A stretch of 38,916 bases of DNA from an uncultured Parcubacteria group bacterium (GTDB lineage Bacteria; Patescibacteriota; Minisyncoccia; UBA6257; 2-01-FULL-56-20). This document shows, piece by piece, positions 7,723 through 15,120 of this stretch; position 1 is the stretch's first letter, and each line of letters begins with the position of its first letter. The stretch covers positions 1 to 38,916 of the forward strand of contig CAJAQL010000022.1 in the NCBI GenBank assembly GCA_903944135.1, given 5' to 3'. The notes beneath the pieces were generated by a model. It was given only the letters and a program-made list of their open reading frames with translations. It did not search any database and was not told the origin of the DNA. A program made the position numbers and the translations under genes.

Positions 7723-7919
7723 GGAAAATCCTCAAAAGTGTGTGGGGCTGTAGCTCAGTTGGGAGAGCGCTCAACTTCTGCTTTAGGTTTTTGTTTAGAT
7801 CGTTCCGGAACGATTGAAACAGAAGCTTCGAAGTTGGGAGTCAGCGGTTCGATCCCGTTCAGCTCCACCACATATTTGTTCTTTTCATGGTGAACCTTCT
7901 TTTCTGAAGGTTCACCTCT
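7723..7919 (+). other. Intervening sequence in 23S helix 45
   Basis: GCGTGGACTTCACAGA (7707-7722) pairs with TCTGTGAAGTCCATGC (7920-7935), a 16-bp stem that replaces the tip of helix 45. The 197 bases inside are absent from ordinary 23S. They hold a small hairpin (7723-7731), a tRNA-Ala-like unit (7744-7870) and a perfect 11-bp hairpin (7889-7916). Helix 45 is an established IVS site (Salmonella and others), where RNase III removes the insert and leaves a fragmented but working 23S. The long flanking stem suits that processing. Confidence 0.8.
7744..7870 (+). tRNA. tRNA-Ala-like element inside the 23S gene, with enlarged anticodon arm
   Basis: The cloverleaf parts are complete. The acceptor stem GGGGCTG (7744-7750) pairs with CAGCTCC (7860-7866), including the G3-U70 wobble that marks alanine tRNA. 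The D-arm is GCTC...GAGC, the T-arm AGCGG-TTCGATC-CCGTT (7843-7859), then A73 and an encoded CCA (7868-7870). The anticodon arm is abnormal: a 9-bp stem (7770-7778 with 7830-7838) carries 51 bases in place of the usual loop. The insert includes the 16-base palindrome ATCGTTCCGGAACGAT (7799-7814) within a longer hairpin (7788-7825). CTTC occurs at both edges of the insert (7775-7778, 7826-7829), as a target duplication might. TGC, the Ala anticodon, stands at 7779-7781 but not in a normal loop position. It may be an intron-bearing tRNA, a tRNA-mimic cleaved by RNase P/Z to release the IVS, or a dead insertion. Confidence 0.7.
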
Positions 7920-9340
7920 TCTGTGAAGTCCATGCGCGGTAGGAGAGCATTCCGGCCTGCAGTGAAGGCGTACCCGTGAGGGATGCTGGAGCGGCCGGAA
8001 GAGAAAATGTTGGCATGAGTAACCACAATCCCAATGAGAAATTGGAACCCCGAAAATCCAAGGTTTCCGTGGCACTGGCAATCAACCACGGGTTAGGCGG
8101 CCCTAAGCCCATGCCGAAAGGCGCAAGCGATGGATAGCTGGTTAATACTCCAGCCCACCTACTGTGTTATCCCTCTTGTGCGAATGAGATAAGTAAACGT
8201 GCCTTATTGGTTTGGCATTGTTTGTGCGAAGTTCAAGCGAGCACCGACAGAAGGTCAGGAATTTACCTGGTCGACGTTTATGAAGTGCATTCCAAGAAAA
8301 GCATGAGGGTCACGCACGGCAGGTTCCGTACCGTAAACCGACACTGGTGGATAGGGCGAGAAGCCCAAGGGGAACGAGTGAATCATCGTTAAGGAACTCG
8401 GCAAAAAAGCGGCCGTACGTTAGCTATATGGCCTGATCCTCGCAAGAGGATCCGCAGCGAAAGTCTCCCTAGCAACTGTTTACCAAAAACACAGCTCCCT
8501 GCTAACTCGCAAGAGGATGTATAGGGGGTGACGCCTGACCGATGCGAGAAGGTCAAGACCGGGTGTGGTGCCGCAAGGCATTGCTCACTGGTTCAAGCCC
8601 TCGTCAATGTCAGCGATAACTATAATCGTTCTAAGGTAGCGCAATTCCTTTTCGGGTAAGTTCCGAAGCGCACGAAAGGCGTAATGACTGGGGAACTGTC
8701 TCAACGATGTGCTCGGTGAAAATGCGATTCCAGTGAAGACGCTGGATACCTGTAACGGGACGAAAAGACCCCGGAAGCTTTACTGCAGCTTGGTATTGAT
8801 TTTAAGGTTTTTCTGCGTAGCGTAGTGGTGAGGATTTGAAGCGTTGCTTTTGGGTAACGTGGATCCGACAATGAAACAGCCATCTTTAAAACTTTAACGT
8901 CTAACCGGTTGGGAGTCCGAAAGGTAAACCCAACTGAGACAGTGCTTGGTGGGCAGTTTAAATGGGGCATTTTCCTCCTAAAGAGTAATGGAGGAGTTTA
9001 TTAAGGTCAGCTTAGCCCGGATGGAAATCGGGCAGGACGTGCAAACGCAAAAGCTGGCTTGACTGCAAGACCTACAAGTCACGCAGGCACGAAAGTGGAA
9101 GTTAGTGACCCGACGACTATATTAAGTATTTCTTTATTGATGTACTAATTCTTTATAGAAAGGTCGGAGACACCGGACAAAAGCTACTCCGGGGATAACA
9201 GGCTAGTGAAGTCCGAGCGTCCCTAGCGACGACTTCGCTCGGCACCTCGATGTCGGCTCGCCGTAGCGCGGGGGTGGAGAAGCTCCCAAGCGTTTGGCTG
9301 TTCGCCAATTAAAACGGCACGTGAGCTGGGTTCAGACCGT

Positions 9341-9681
9341 CAACGAAGATAACCCATTCGAGGCAAGATTTGTTTTTAGAAACGAAATCTACTGTTAAAA
9401 AGAAACGGCGGCCTCCAACAGCAATGTTGGAGTGAAAAAATCGACTCATATCGGTGAAGCCCTCATAGAATCTGACCTGGTTCTAGAGGAGAATACCGAG
9501 GGAAGTCGCACCTGGAAGAAATTTCATGTGTTGACCCCCTAGAGACTTGATCCTTCGGGATCGGATGGACGGAACGTCCATAACACGTCGATCATCCATT
9601 GATGGCTCGAGATTTATCTTGGGCTTGTCGAAGGATGGTGGTATAGTCCAAAGCGTCAGTAATGACGAGAATTGAAAATTG
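9341..9681 (+). other. Group I intron in 23S rRNA near the peptidyl-transferase centre
   Basis: Joining ...CAGACCGT (ending 9340) to CGTGAGACAGG (from 9682) restores the universal 23S segment around A2602; the break corresponds to about E. coli position 2593. The insert follows group I rules: the exon ends in U and the intron ends in G (9681). A GAGACTT segment (9542-9548) pairs with the hallmark GGTATAGTCC (about 9649-9658) as P7, and a P9-like hairpin CGTCA-GTAA-TGACG follows (9664-9677). Further hairpins are seen at 9366-9390 and 9412-9431, and between the two P7 strands (GATCC-TTCG-GGATC, GGACG-GAA-CGTCC), as in subgroup IA introns. There is no open frame for a homing endonuclease in its 341 bases. 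The guide pairing (P1) is not firmly identified. Confidence 0.8.
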
Positions 9682-9842
9682 CGTGAGACAGGTTGGTCTC
9701 TATCTGTTACAGGCGTAGTGCGAGCGAAAGCTCGCCAAATACTTGAGGGGAGTTGGCCTTAGTACGAGAGGACTGGGCTGAACATACCTCTGGTTTACCG
9801 GCTTTGGTACCAACTGAATTGCCGGGTAGCTATGTATGGAAG

Positions 9843-9876
<34 letters not shown>

Positions 9877-9977
9877 ACCCCAAGATTAGGTATGCGTGAT
9901 TTCGTGGAAGACTACCACGTTGATAGGCTCTAAGTGTAAGGCTCGCAAGGGCTTCAGCTGAGGAGTACTAATAATCC

Positions 9978-10001
9978 GCCAACCATCCCAATGCTGACTT
10001 C
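9978..10001 (+). other. 23S rRNA processing stem, 3' arm
   Basis: Complement of 6369-6392. It follows directly after the conserved 3' end segment GAGTACTAATAATCC. Confidence 0.85.
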
Positions 10002-10230
10002 GAAAGAAAGGCGAACTGTTGCAAAAACAGTAAGCCACAACTCTACAACCCCACGTCGCTCCTAGGGAGCTATGCGGGGCAAACAAATATCAAAAAACAA
10101 GAGATCTTTATCTTTCGTTCCCGCGTAGGCGGGAACCCAGAGTGGATCTCAAAACGGTTTTTTGATGTCTGATCGTACCGTTCTGTCATTCCGTGAAAAA
10201 TCGGAATTCAGAAAACAGAAAGAATTTTTA
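10002..10230 (+). other. 23S-5S spacer with palindromic repeats, no gene
   Basis: I see no tRNA or protein gene here. It contains a CCCC...GGGG hairpin with inner GCTCC/GGAGC (about 10050-10079), a palindromic repeat CGTTCCCGCGTAGGCGGGAA (10115-10134), a degraded copy at 10182-10212, and the 5' arm of the 5S precursor stem (10155-10175). Confidence 0.55.
10115..10140. repeat. Dispersed palindromic repeat
   Basis: TTCCCGCGTAGGCGGGAA core, same family as copies at 5743, 27803 and 28457. Confidence 0.65.
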
Positions 10231-10397
10231 ATTGCTGGTGTTCTATTCGCACATGTCCCACCTCTTCCCATTCCGAACAGAGAAGTGAAAGCGTGCGCAA
10301 CCGATGATACTCATCGCGAAAGCGGCAGGGAAAGTAGGTTATGCCAGCAATTAAGAACTTTTTCTTGCACGATCCGACATCAAAGGGCCGTTTTTTT
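10155..10397 (+). terminator. 5S precursor stem that also forms the transcript terminator
   Basis: Bases 10155-10175 pair with 10370-10390 over 21 positions (one mismatch, three G-U), enclosing the 5S gene. The 3' arm is followed at once by seven T (10391-10397), so the processing stem also has the form of an intrinsic terminator. Confidence 0.7.
10232..10350 (+). rRNA. rrf: 5S ribosomal RNA
   Basis: The 119 nt sequence has the 5S signature CCCATTCCGAACAGAGAAGTGAAA. The terminal helix 1 is formed by TTGCTGG (10232-10238) and CCAGCAA (10344-10350), and the pairing continues outward through AATT. It lies about 250 bases after 23S on the same strand, inside its own 21-bp precursor stem, so it is probably the last gene of the rRNA transcript. 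Exact ends depend on trimming. Confidence 0.93.
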
Positions 10398-10420
10398 ATT
10401 TGTCCCGTAGGGACAAATAA
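10396..10420. terminator. Second hairpin after 5S
   Basis: TTATTTGTCCC-GTA-GGGACAAATAA is a perfect 11-bp hairpin right behind the T-tract. It could work in either orientation. Confidence 0.5.
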
Positions 10421-10482
10421 CCCTGCGAAGCCTATGGCGAAGTGGGGTGCTTTTGTCGTTCCCGTGAAAACAGGAATTCAGG
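10421..10482. repeat. Two palindromic repeats of different types
   Basis: The first (about 10421-10451, read on the minus strand) has GCACCCCACTTCGCC...GGCTTCGCAGGG. This is the same element found in frame inside pgk (25038) and valS (13558). The second (10455-10482) is the GTCGTTCCCG...AGGAATTCAGG type. Confidence 0.6.
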
Positions 10483-10490
10483 ACTAAATA

Positions 10491-10529
10491 AATAACCTTC
10501 ATCACCATTAGTGATGAAGGTTATTTTAA
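10491..10529. terminator. Strong hairpin terminator between 5S and the regulator gene
   Basis: AATAACCTTCATCAC (10491-10505) pairs perfectly with GTGATGAAGGTTATT (10511-10525) around CATTA, followed by TTAAT. It lies between convergent units and probably acts in both directions. Confidence 0.75.
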
Positions 10530-10582
10530 TAAGATTTTACTTACCTCAACTTGCTATCGGTTTGATATCAGGCTCAGGTAGT

Positions 10583-10608
10583 GGGACAAGCGAACGATCG
10601 CTTGTCCC
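10583..10608 (-). terminator. Hairpin after the HTH/sigma-like gene
   Basis: GGGACAAGCGA-ACGA-TCGCTTGTCCC is a perfect 11-bp hairpin 20 bases after the minus-strand stop. The T-tract is missing, so the terminator call is tentative. Confidence 0.45.
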
Positions 10609-10627
10609 GTTGGTTGAAATGGACGAT

Positions 10628-11206
10628 TTACCGTTTTGTGGCGATCAGCGTTAGGCCAAACGTTTCTGCGGCGATCAGCTTCAAGCGGAATGTTTTTCTG
10701 CCCGGCGTTCCCCTCAGTCTTTTGAGCGCCGCGATCTTGACCTGCCGGATCCCTTCCACGGTCATCTTAAGCTCTCGGGAGAGCTCTTCCAGGGTTTTTT
10801 CCTTGAAGAAGAATCCCATGATGACCTGCCGCTGTTTTGGAGAAAGGACATCCATCGCTTCTCTGAGCGCTTCCAGGAGTTCAGTGATCTCACATTGTTC
10901 ATCTGGCAATAAGGGAGACCGTTTGATTTGAATAGAAACAGAGGGGATTCCAGAAAGGATTTTTTCTTCCGGTTCCGGCCAGATCTCCTCCATGAGCTTC
11001 CCACCCGTCAAATCGCAGAGTTTCTCGGCGAGTTCCCGTGGAAGCCTCTTGGGCGTTTGCCTAATAATGAGAAGCCTTCCAATTGCAGTCGGACTGATTC
11101 CCAGGAACTTTGCTGCCTTGTTCTGACTCCAGCCGCGTTCTTTAAGCGCAGCCATGAGCACTTCATTTTTTGCATGAAGCGCAGGAGGTACCTTCTTGTT
11201 TGTCAC
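10628..11206 (-). CDS. Regulator with N-terminal HTH and C-terminal sigma-70 region 4-like HTH
   Basis: The 192 aa protein has two DNA-binding parts. Residues about 10-60 form a Cro/XRE-like HTH (LMAALKERGWSQNKAAKFLGIS, then PTAIGRLL). The C-terminal half, about residues 100-165, reads LREAMDVLSPKQRQVIMGFF, FKEKTLEELSREL, EGIRQVKIAALKRLR, which is the region 4 pattern of sigma-70 factors. Region 2 is absent, so it is not a full sigma factor; it could bind -35-like DNA or act as a repressor or phage-type late activator. GTG 11206 is chosen because AGGAGA stands six bases upstream, one of the clearest Shine-Dalgarnos in the window. Inverted repeats at 11249-11301 lie around its likely promoter, suggesting autoregulation. 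Confidence 0.75.
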   Translation of the reverse strand: MTNKKVPPALHAKNEVLMAALKERGWSQNKAAKFLGISPTAIGRLLIIRQTPKRLPRELAEKLCDLTGGKLMEEIWPEPEEKILSGIPSVSIQIKRSPLLPDEQCEITELLEALREAMDVLSPKQRQVIMGFFFKEKTLEELSRELKMTVEGIRQVKIAALKRLRGTPGRKTFRLKLIAAETFGLTLIATKR

Positions 11207-11248
11207 CGAATTTCTCCTATGGAAGATCGCCACAAAGGGCGGCTACTA

Positions 11249-11301
11249 TTTCGGCAGCAATTTAGCGATGAATTTTGCTCACGACCAAATTGCTACCGAA
11301 A
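11249..11301 (-). promoter_or_regulatory. Candidate operator: inverted repeat around the regulator's promoter
   Basis: TTTCGGCAGCAATTT (11249-11263) and AAATTGCTACCGAAA (11287-11301) are complementary at 14 of 15 positions, 23 bases apart. On the minus strand a possible promoter lies between and across them (TTGGTC, 18 bases, TAAATT). The arms would be bound by a dimer, plausibly the regulator's own HTH. Confidence 0.5.
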
Positions 11302-11394
11302 AGCTGTTGGAAATATACTGGTAAAATAATAGTTATATTTACAATATTTGTCAATAATGAAACGGATGGCAAAATGGAAATTTGGCGGTGGTGC

Positions 11395-11400
11395 TATAAT
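11395..11400 (+). promoter_or_regulatory. -10 element of the aspartase/fumarase gene
   Basis: TGC-TATAAT (extended -10) followed by eight bases and the ATG at 11409, predicting a leader of one or two bases. Confidence 0.6.
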
Positions 11401-11408
11401 GAACATCT

Positions 11409-12737
11409 ATGGTGCGGAATGATCATCATTATTATGGCAAGGAAACCGAAGCGGCGCTCCGCAACTTTCCGTTTTCCGTGCCGCTGGTCCATCATGAATT
11501 GATCCAGGGGATCATTCTCGTCAAACGTTCCGCGGCGCGGGCGGCTCTCGCGGCGAAACTTCTCGATCGGGCCCGTGCGCAGGCGATCGTACGCGCAAGC
11601 GAAGAGGCTCTTGCCGGGAAATTGGACGATCAATTCGTAATTCCGTCGTTCCAGGGAGGAGCGGGAACTTCAATGCATATGAACGTGAATGAAGTTCTTG
11701 CCGCAAGGGGAACGGAGCTGTTGTCCCGCGGAAAATCGTCCAGAAAGATCATTATCCATCCGAACGATCACGTGAATATCTGCCAGTCTACGAACGATGT
11801 CGTTCCTTCGGCATTGAAGATCGCTGCGTTGCGCGAAACGGACGAGGTGTTGCGTAGCGCGGATCTTGCCGTAGCGGCGCTTGAGAAAAAAGCCCGCGAG
11901 TTCGGAAAAATAAAGAAGCTGGGGCGCACCCATCTGCAGGATGCAGTTCCCATAACCCTCGGTGCGGAATTTGCAGCTTATGCCGAACTTATAAAACGCG
12001 ACCGGCAGCGCATTGTGGGCGTGATCCCTTATTTTTATGAACTGAATCTCGGGGGCAGTGCGGTGGGGAATGGCGTAAACGTATCGCCACGCTTCAAGAT
12101 GGCTCTGTATCGCGATCTGCGAAAGTCTCTTAAATTGCCGTTCCGTCCCGCAAAAGATCTTGCATCGCAAACAATGAGCGCCACCGATTTTTGCGCGCTT
12201 TCTTCTGCGTTCGTGATGTTGACCCTCGATCTTTCGAAGATCGCAAACGATCTTCGTCTTCTTTCGAGCGGTCCGCGCGGCGGTATTGGCGAGATCAGGA
12301 TCACTCCGCTCCAGGCAGGTTCTTCGATCATGCCGGGAAAGGTGAATCCGGTACTCTTGGAGGCGCTCAATCAACTGCATTTTTTCGTCATGGGAAACGA
12401 TCTTGCAATCCGAGAAGCGGCCCAGGCGGCCCAGCTCGAGCTGAGTGTTATGACGCCGATCATCGCCGATCATCTTCTTGTCTCAGCGACGCTGATCGCA
12501 GAGGTGATGGCGCAAGCGGCGCGGCAGTGTTTTTCTCTCATCAACGCGGATCCAAAACGATGCGAAGAACTGCTTGAACGTTCCACGGCATATGCGACCT
12601 CTCTGGCACCCCGCCTCGGTTATGACGCCGTTGCGTCGCTGGTCCATGAAGCTGTTGCGCGGGACATTTCTTTCAAAAAATTATTGCTTGAAAAAAAACT
12701 ACTGACTCCCGCGGAGCTCAAAAAACTTCTTCATTGA
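11409..12737 (+). CDS. Aspartase/fumarase superfamily lyase
   Basis: The 442 aa product belongs to the class II fumarase / aspartate ammonia-lyase family, which adds or removes water or ammonia across the fumarate double bond. Signatures in order: GGAGTSMHMNVNEVLAARG (about 83-101), HPNDHVNICQSTND (about 117-130), GRTHLQDAVPITLG (about 173-186), and the catalytic mobile loop GSSIMPGKVNPV. Evidence for the substrate is mixed: GGAGTS.H.N.NEV and STND favour aspartase, GRTHLQD favours fumarase. The N-terminus is about 15 residues shorter than usual, beginning almost at the YYG motif. ATG 11409 agrees with the promoter spacing. It stands alone, between a divergent regulator and the convergent valS. 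Confidence 0.85.
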   Translation: MVRNDHHYYGKETEAALRNFPFSVPLVHHELIQGIILVKRSAARAALAAKLLDRARAQAIVRASEEALAGKLDDQFVIPSFQGGAGTSMHMNVNEVLAARGTELLSRGKSSRKIIIHPNDHVNICQSTNDVVPSALKIAALRETDEVLRSADLAVAALEKKAREFGKIKKLGRTHLQDAVPITLGAEFAAYAELIKRDRQRIVGVIPYFYELNLGGSAVGNGVNVSPRFKMALYRDLRKSLKLPFRPAKDLASQTMSATDFCALSSAFVMLTLDLSKIANDLRLLSSGPRGGIGEIRITPLQAGSSIMPGKVNPVLLEALNQLHFFVMGNDLAIREAAQAAQLELSVMTPIIADHLLVSATLIAEVMAQAARQCFSLINADPKRCEELLERSTAYATSLAPRLGYDAVASLVHEAVARDISFKKLLLEKKLLTPAELKKLLH

Positions 12738-12801
12738 TCATCCGCGATCCAGTATAAAAGAGCCGTCCTTTCTTCTTGTTTGGGATTGAATGCAGAATCT
12801 T

Positions 12802-15024
12802 TTACCACTTCTCGACCATCAGCATTTTGCCGGGCCGGAAGATATGGTAGATCTCCTCGGTGATGAAGGGCACGAAGGGATGGAGCATTTTAAGTGAATC
12901 GAGAAGAAGCTGTTCGAGAACGGCATAGCTTTCCGCTTTTTCTTCGTCAGTTCCACTTTTGAGTTTTTCTTTTTCGGTTTCAATAATGACATCTGCGAAT
13001 TCGTGCCAGACGTAATGATAGAGCTTGTCGGCTGCGAGATGGAACTCGAAGTTATCGAGATGACCGGAAATTTCTTGCTTGAGTGCGGCGATATCCGTCA
13101 GATATTTTTCATGCGTTTCGGAGGAAGCACGGACCCTCGCCTCCGCGAGGGCGACAGAATCTACCGGGGAGACAGATGATGCGGCGGGCTTGTTCATTTC
13201 GATGAACCGTGCGATGTTCCACAGCTTCGTCGAGAAGTTGCGATAGCCGCGGACGCGGTCTTCGGAAAGTTTGACATCGTTGCCGGGCGCCGCGCCGATG
13301 ATAAGCGAAAGCCGTGTCGCATCCGCGCCATATTTGTCGGCCATGGTCAGGGGATCGATGATGTTGCCGAGCGATTTCGACATCTTTCGTCCCTTATCGT
13401 CGCGAACGAGGCCGTGGAGATAAACTTTACGGAAAGGAATCTCGCCCATGAGGCATGTGGACATGAGGATCATGCGCGCGACCCAGAAGAAGATGATATC
13501 GTAGCCGGTTTCAAGAACGGAGTTCGGGAAATAGTTCGCGAGATCGTTTTCCGGCCCGGGCTTGCCCCGCGAAGCTCCATCAGGAGCGGAGTGGGGCCAG
13601 CCGAGCGTCGAGAACGGCCAGAGGCCAGACGAGAACCAAGTATCGAGCGTGTCGGGGTCCTGAATCCAGCCCTCGCCCTGCGGCGCTTCAATGCCGACGT
13701 AAAGTTCTTCGCCCTTGGTCCAGACGGGGATCTGATGCCCGAACCATATCTGGCGCGAAATGCACCAGTCCCGCAGGTTGTCGATCCAATTGAAATAGAT
13801 GCGTTCGAAACGTTCCGGAAGGATCTTCACGTTGTCATCCGCGACAGCAGATTTCATGAGTTCCTTCAGTGTTTTTTCCTGTCCCTTCAATCTGCCGTTT
13901 TCCACTTTGAACTTCCGGTTGACCTCAATGAACCATTGCAGTTTCGGTAGAGGCTCGATGATGCCCCTGGTCCGTTCTGCGGTCGCGACGTTCTGTGATA
14001 TTTCTTCTTCTTTTTCGATGAGGCCGCGCTTGCGCAATTCCTCCGTGACGATCTCGCGCGCTTCGGCGGCTTTCTTGCCGAACACGAGTTCGTTTTTGAT
14101 GGTCATCTTGCCGTGTTCGTCGATGATCTGCTTCAGGGGAAGATCGTGCCGCTGTGCCATTTCCCAGTCGATTATGCTGTGTGCCGGCGTGACGCCCAGG
14201 GCACCCGTGCCGAAATCTTTTTCAACGGCTTCGTCTGAGATGATTTTCACATGGATCTTCGTTCCGCAGAAATCGGCGTCATATTCCCTGCCGACGAATT
14301 CTTCATAGCGCGGATCGTTCGGATGTACGGCGACGGCGGTGTCGCCGAATTTCGTTTCGACGCGGGTCGTGGAGATCGCGATCGGGAAATTCTTGTCGTA
14401 GCGGAACGTGATGAGCTTCGCCTTGCGTTCTTCATAGACGATCTCGTCATCGGAAATGGTCGTTTGTCCTTTCGGATCCCAGTTCACGACGCGATTGCCG
14501 CAATAGATGAGGCCCATGTCATACATCTTTTTGAATGCCGTACGGACTGCGACTTCGCGCTGTTTATCGAGCGTGTAAGCTTCGCGGCTCCAGTCGAGCG
14601 ACGCGCCCATGCGTTTCGTCTGGCGGACGATCGTATCATGGCTTTCCTGAGCGAACGCGCGAACGCGTTTCAAAAATTCTTCGCGGCCGAGATCATGGCG
14701 ATTTTTACCTTCTTTTTTCAGGATATCCTTTTCTACTTTCGATTGCGTGGCGATCGCGGCATGGTCGGTACCCGGGATCCAGAGCGTGCGTTTTCCCTGC
14801 ATGCGCGCATAGCGGACCATGATGTCTTCGATGGCGAGCATAGCGGCGTGGCCCATGTGGAGCGTGCCGGTGACGTTCGGCGGGGGGAGAACGACGCAGA
14901 ACGGTTCAGCGTGCGGGTCGGTAATGCCTTTTTCTATACAGACATCCGGATCAAACAAACCGGAATCTTCCCAAAGCTTTTCGATGCGGGCTTCGACTTC
15001 GTTGATGTCATAACGGGACTCCAT
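12802..15024 (-). CDS. valS: Valyl-tRNA synthetase, short form
   Basis: Class I synthetase that charges tRNA-Val. HIGH appears as HMGH (residues 56-59, in PNVTGTLHMGHA), KMSKS at about 546-550, and the CP1 editing domain is present (STTRVETKFGDTAVAVHPND). At 740 aa it is well below the usual 880-950: the protein stops at FRPGKMLMVEKW, right after the anticodon-binding domain, so the C-terminal coiled coil is gone. Two inserts are repeat-derived: PHSAPDGASRGKP (about 475-488), between the conserved LGWP and the FYP-like segment, and VSPVDSVALAEARVRASSE (about 612-631). ATG 15024 is chosen over an upstream frame to 15141 because the protein begins at MESRYD and the promoter lies at 15034-15062. 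That leaves a leader of only about two or three bases. Confidence 0.93.
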   Translation of the reverse strand: MESRYDINEVEARIEKLWEDSGLFDPDVCIEKGITDPHAEPFCVVLPPPNVTGTLHMGHAAMLAIEDIMVRYARMQGKRTLWIPGTDHAAIATQSKVEKDILKKEGKNRHDLGREEFLKRVRAFAQESHDTIVRQTKRMGASLDWSREAYTLDKQREVAVRTAFKKMYDMGLIYCGNRVVNWDPKGQTTISDDEIVYEERKAKLITFRYDKNFPIAISTTRVETKFGDTAVAVHPNDPRYEEFVGREYDADFCGTKIHVKIISDEAVEKDFGTGALGVTPAHSIIDWEMAQRHDLPLKQIIDEHGKMTIKNELVFGKKAAEAREIVTEELRKRGLIEKEEEISQNVATAERTRGIIEPLPKLQWFIEVNRKFKVENGRLKGQEKTLKELMKSAVADDNVKILPERFERIYFNWIDNLRDWCISRQIWFGHQIPVWTKGEELYVGIEAPQGEGWIQDPDTLDTWFSSGLWPFSTLGWPHSAPDGASRGKPGPENDLANYFPNSVLETGYDIIFFWVARMILMSTCLMGEIPFRKVYLHGLVRDDKGRKMSKSLGNIIDPLTMADKYGADATRLSLIIGAAPGNDVKLSEDRVRGYRNFSTKLWNIARFIEMNKPAASSVSPVDSVALAEARVRASSETHEKYLTDIAALKQEISGHLDNFEFHLAADKLYHYVWHEFADVIIETEKEKLKSGTDEEKAESYAVLEQLLLDSLKMLHPFVPFITEEIYHIFRPGKMLMVEKW
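13131..13161 (-). repeat. Palindromic repeat in frame inside valS (second insert)
   Basis: GGACCCTCGCCTCCGCGAGG and the following GCGACAGAATC form the same outline as the intergenic GATTCTGTCG...GGATCC repeats, with a perfect core CCCTCGC-CTCC-GCGAGGG (13134-13151). It encodes part of SVALAEARVRAS, a segment not expected in this family. Confidence 0.6.
13558..13602 (-). repeat. Palindromic repeat in frame inside valS (first insert)
   Basis: Read on the minus strand it begins GGCTGGCCCCACTCCGC and ends GGAGCTTCGCGGGGCAAGCC. It matches the element in pgk (25038-25076) over most of its length. It encodes PHSAPDGASRGKP, an extra loop directly after LGWP. Confidence 0.75.
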
Positions 15025-15033
15025 GATTGTTGT

Positions 15034-15062
15034 AGTATAACGATTTTTGGGCTTTTTGCCAA
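15034..15062 (-). promoter_or_regulatory. valS promoter
   Basis: On the minus strand: TTGGCA (15062-15057), 17 bases, TATACT (15039-15034). The start codon begins ten bases after the hexamer, so the mRNA leader is nearly absent. Confidence 0.7.
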
Positions 15063-15108
15063 AGATTATCAGGGTTCGAGCCCGATAGCGCGGAAATGGG
15101 AGAAAGAT

Positions 15109-15114
15109 TATAAT
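15109..15114 (+). promoter_or_regulatory. -10 element of a leaderless promoter
   Basis: TATAAT, then GGTTTT, then ATG 15121. Confidence 0.7.
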
Positions 15115-15120
15115 GGTTTT

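Noticed and set aside
7744-7870. tmRNA
   Set aside because: The ends resemble the tmRNA Ala domain, but a normal D-arm follows and there is no room for a tag frame or pseudoknots.
11670-12473. 267-codon minus-strand frame opposite the aspartase/fumarase
   Set aside because: It mirrors a conserved enzyme and has no promoter or recognisable domain.
14251-15120. Long plus-strand open frame upstream of the surface protein start
   Set aside because: It runs antisense to the conserved valS sequence and continues into the real gene by chance; the promoter and membrane anchor fix the start at 15121.
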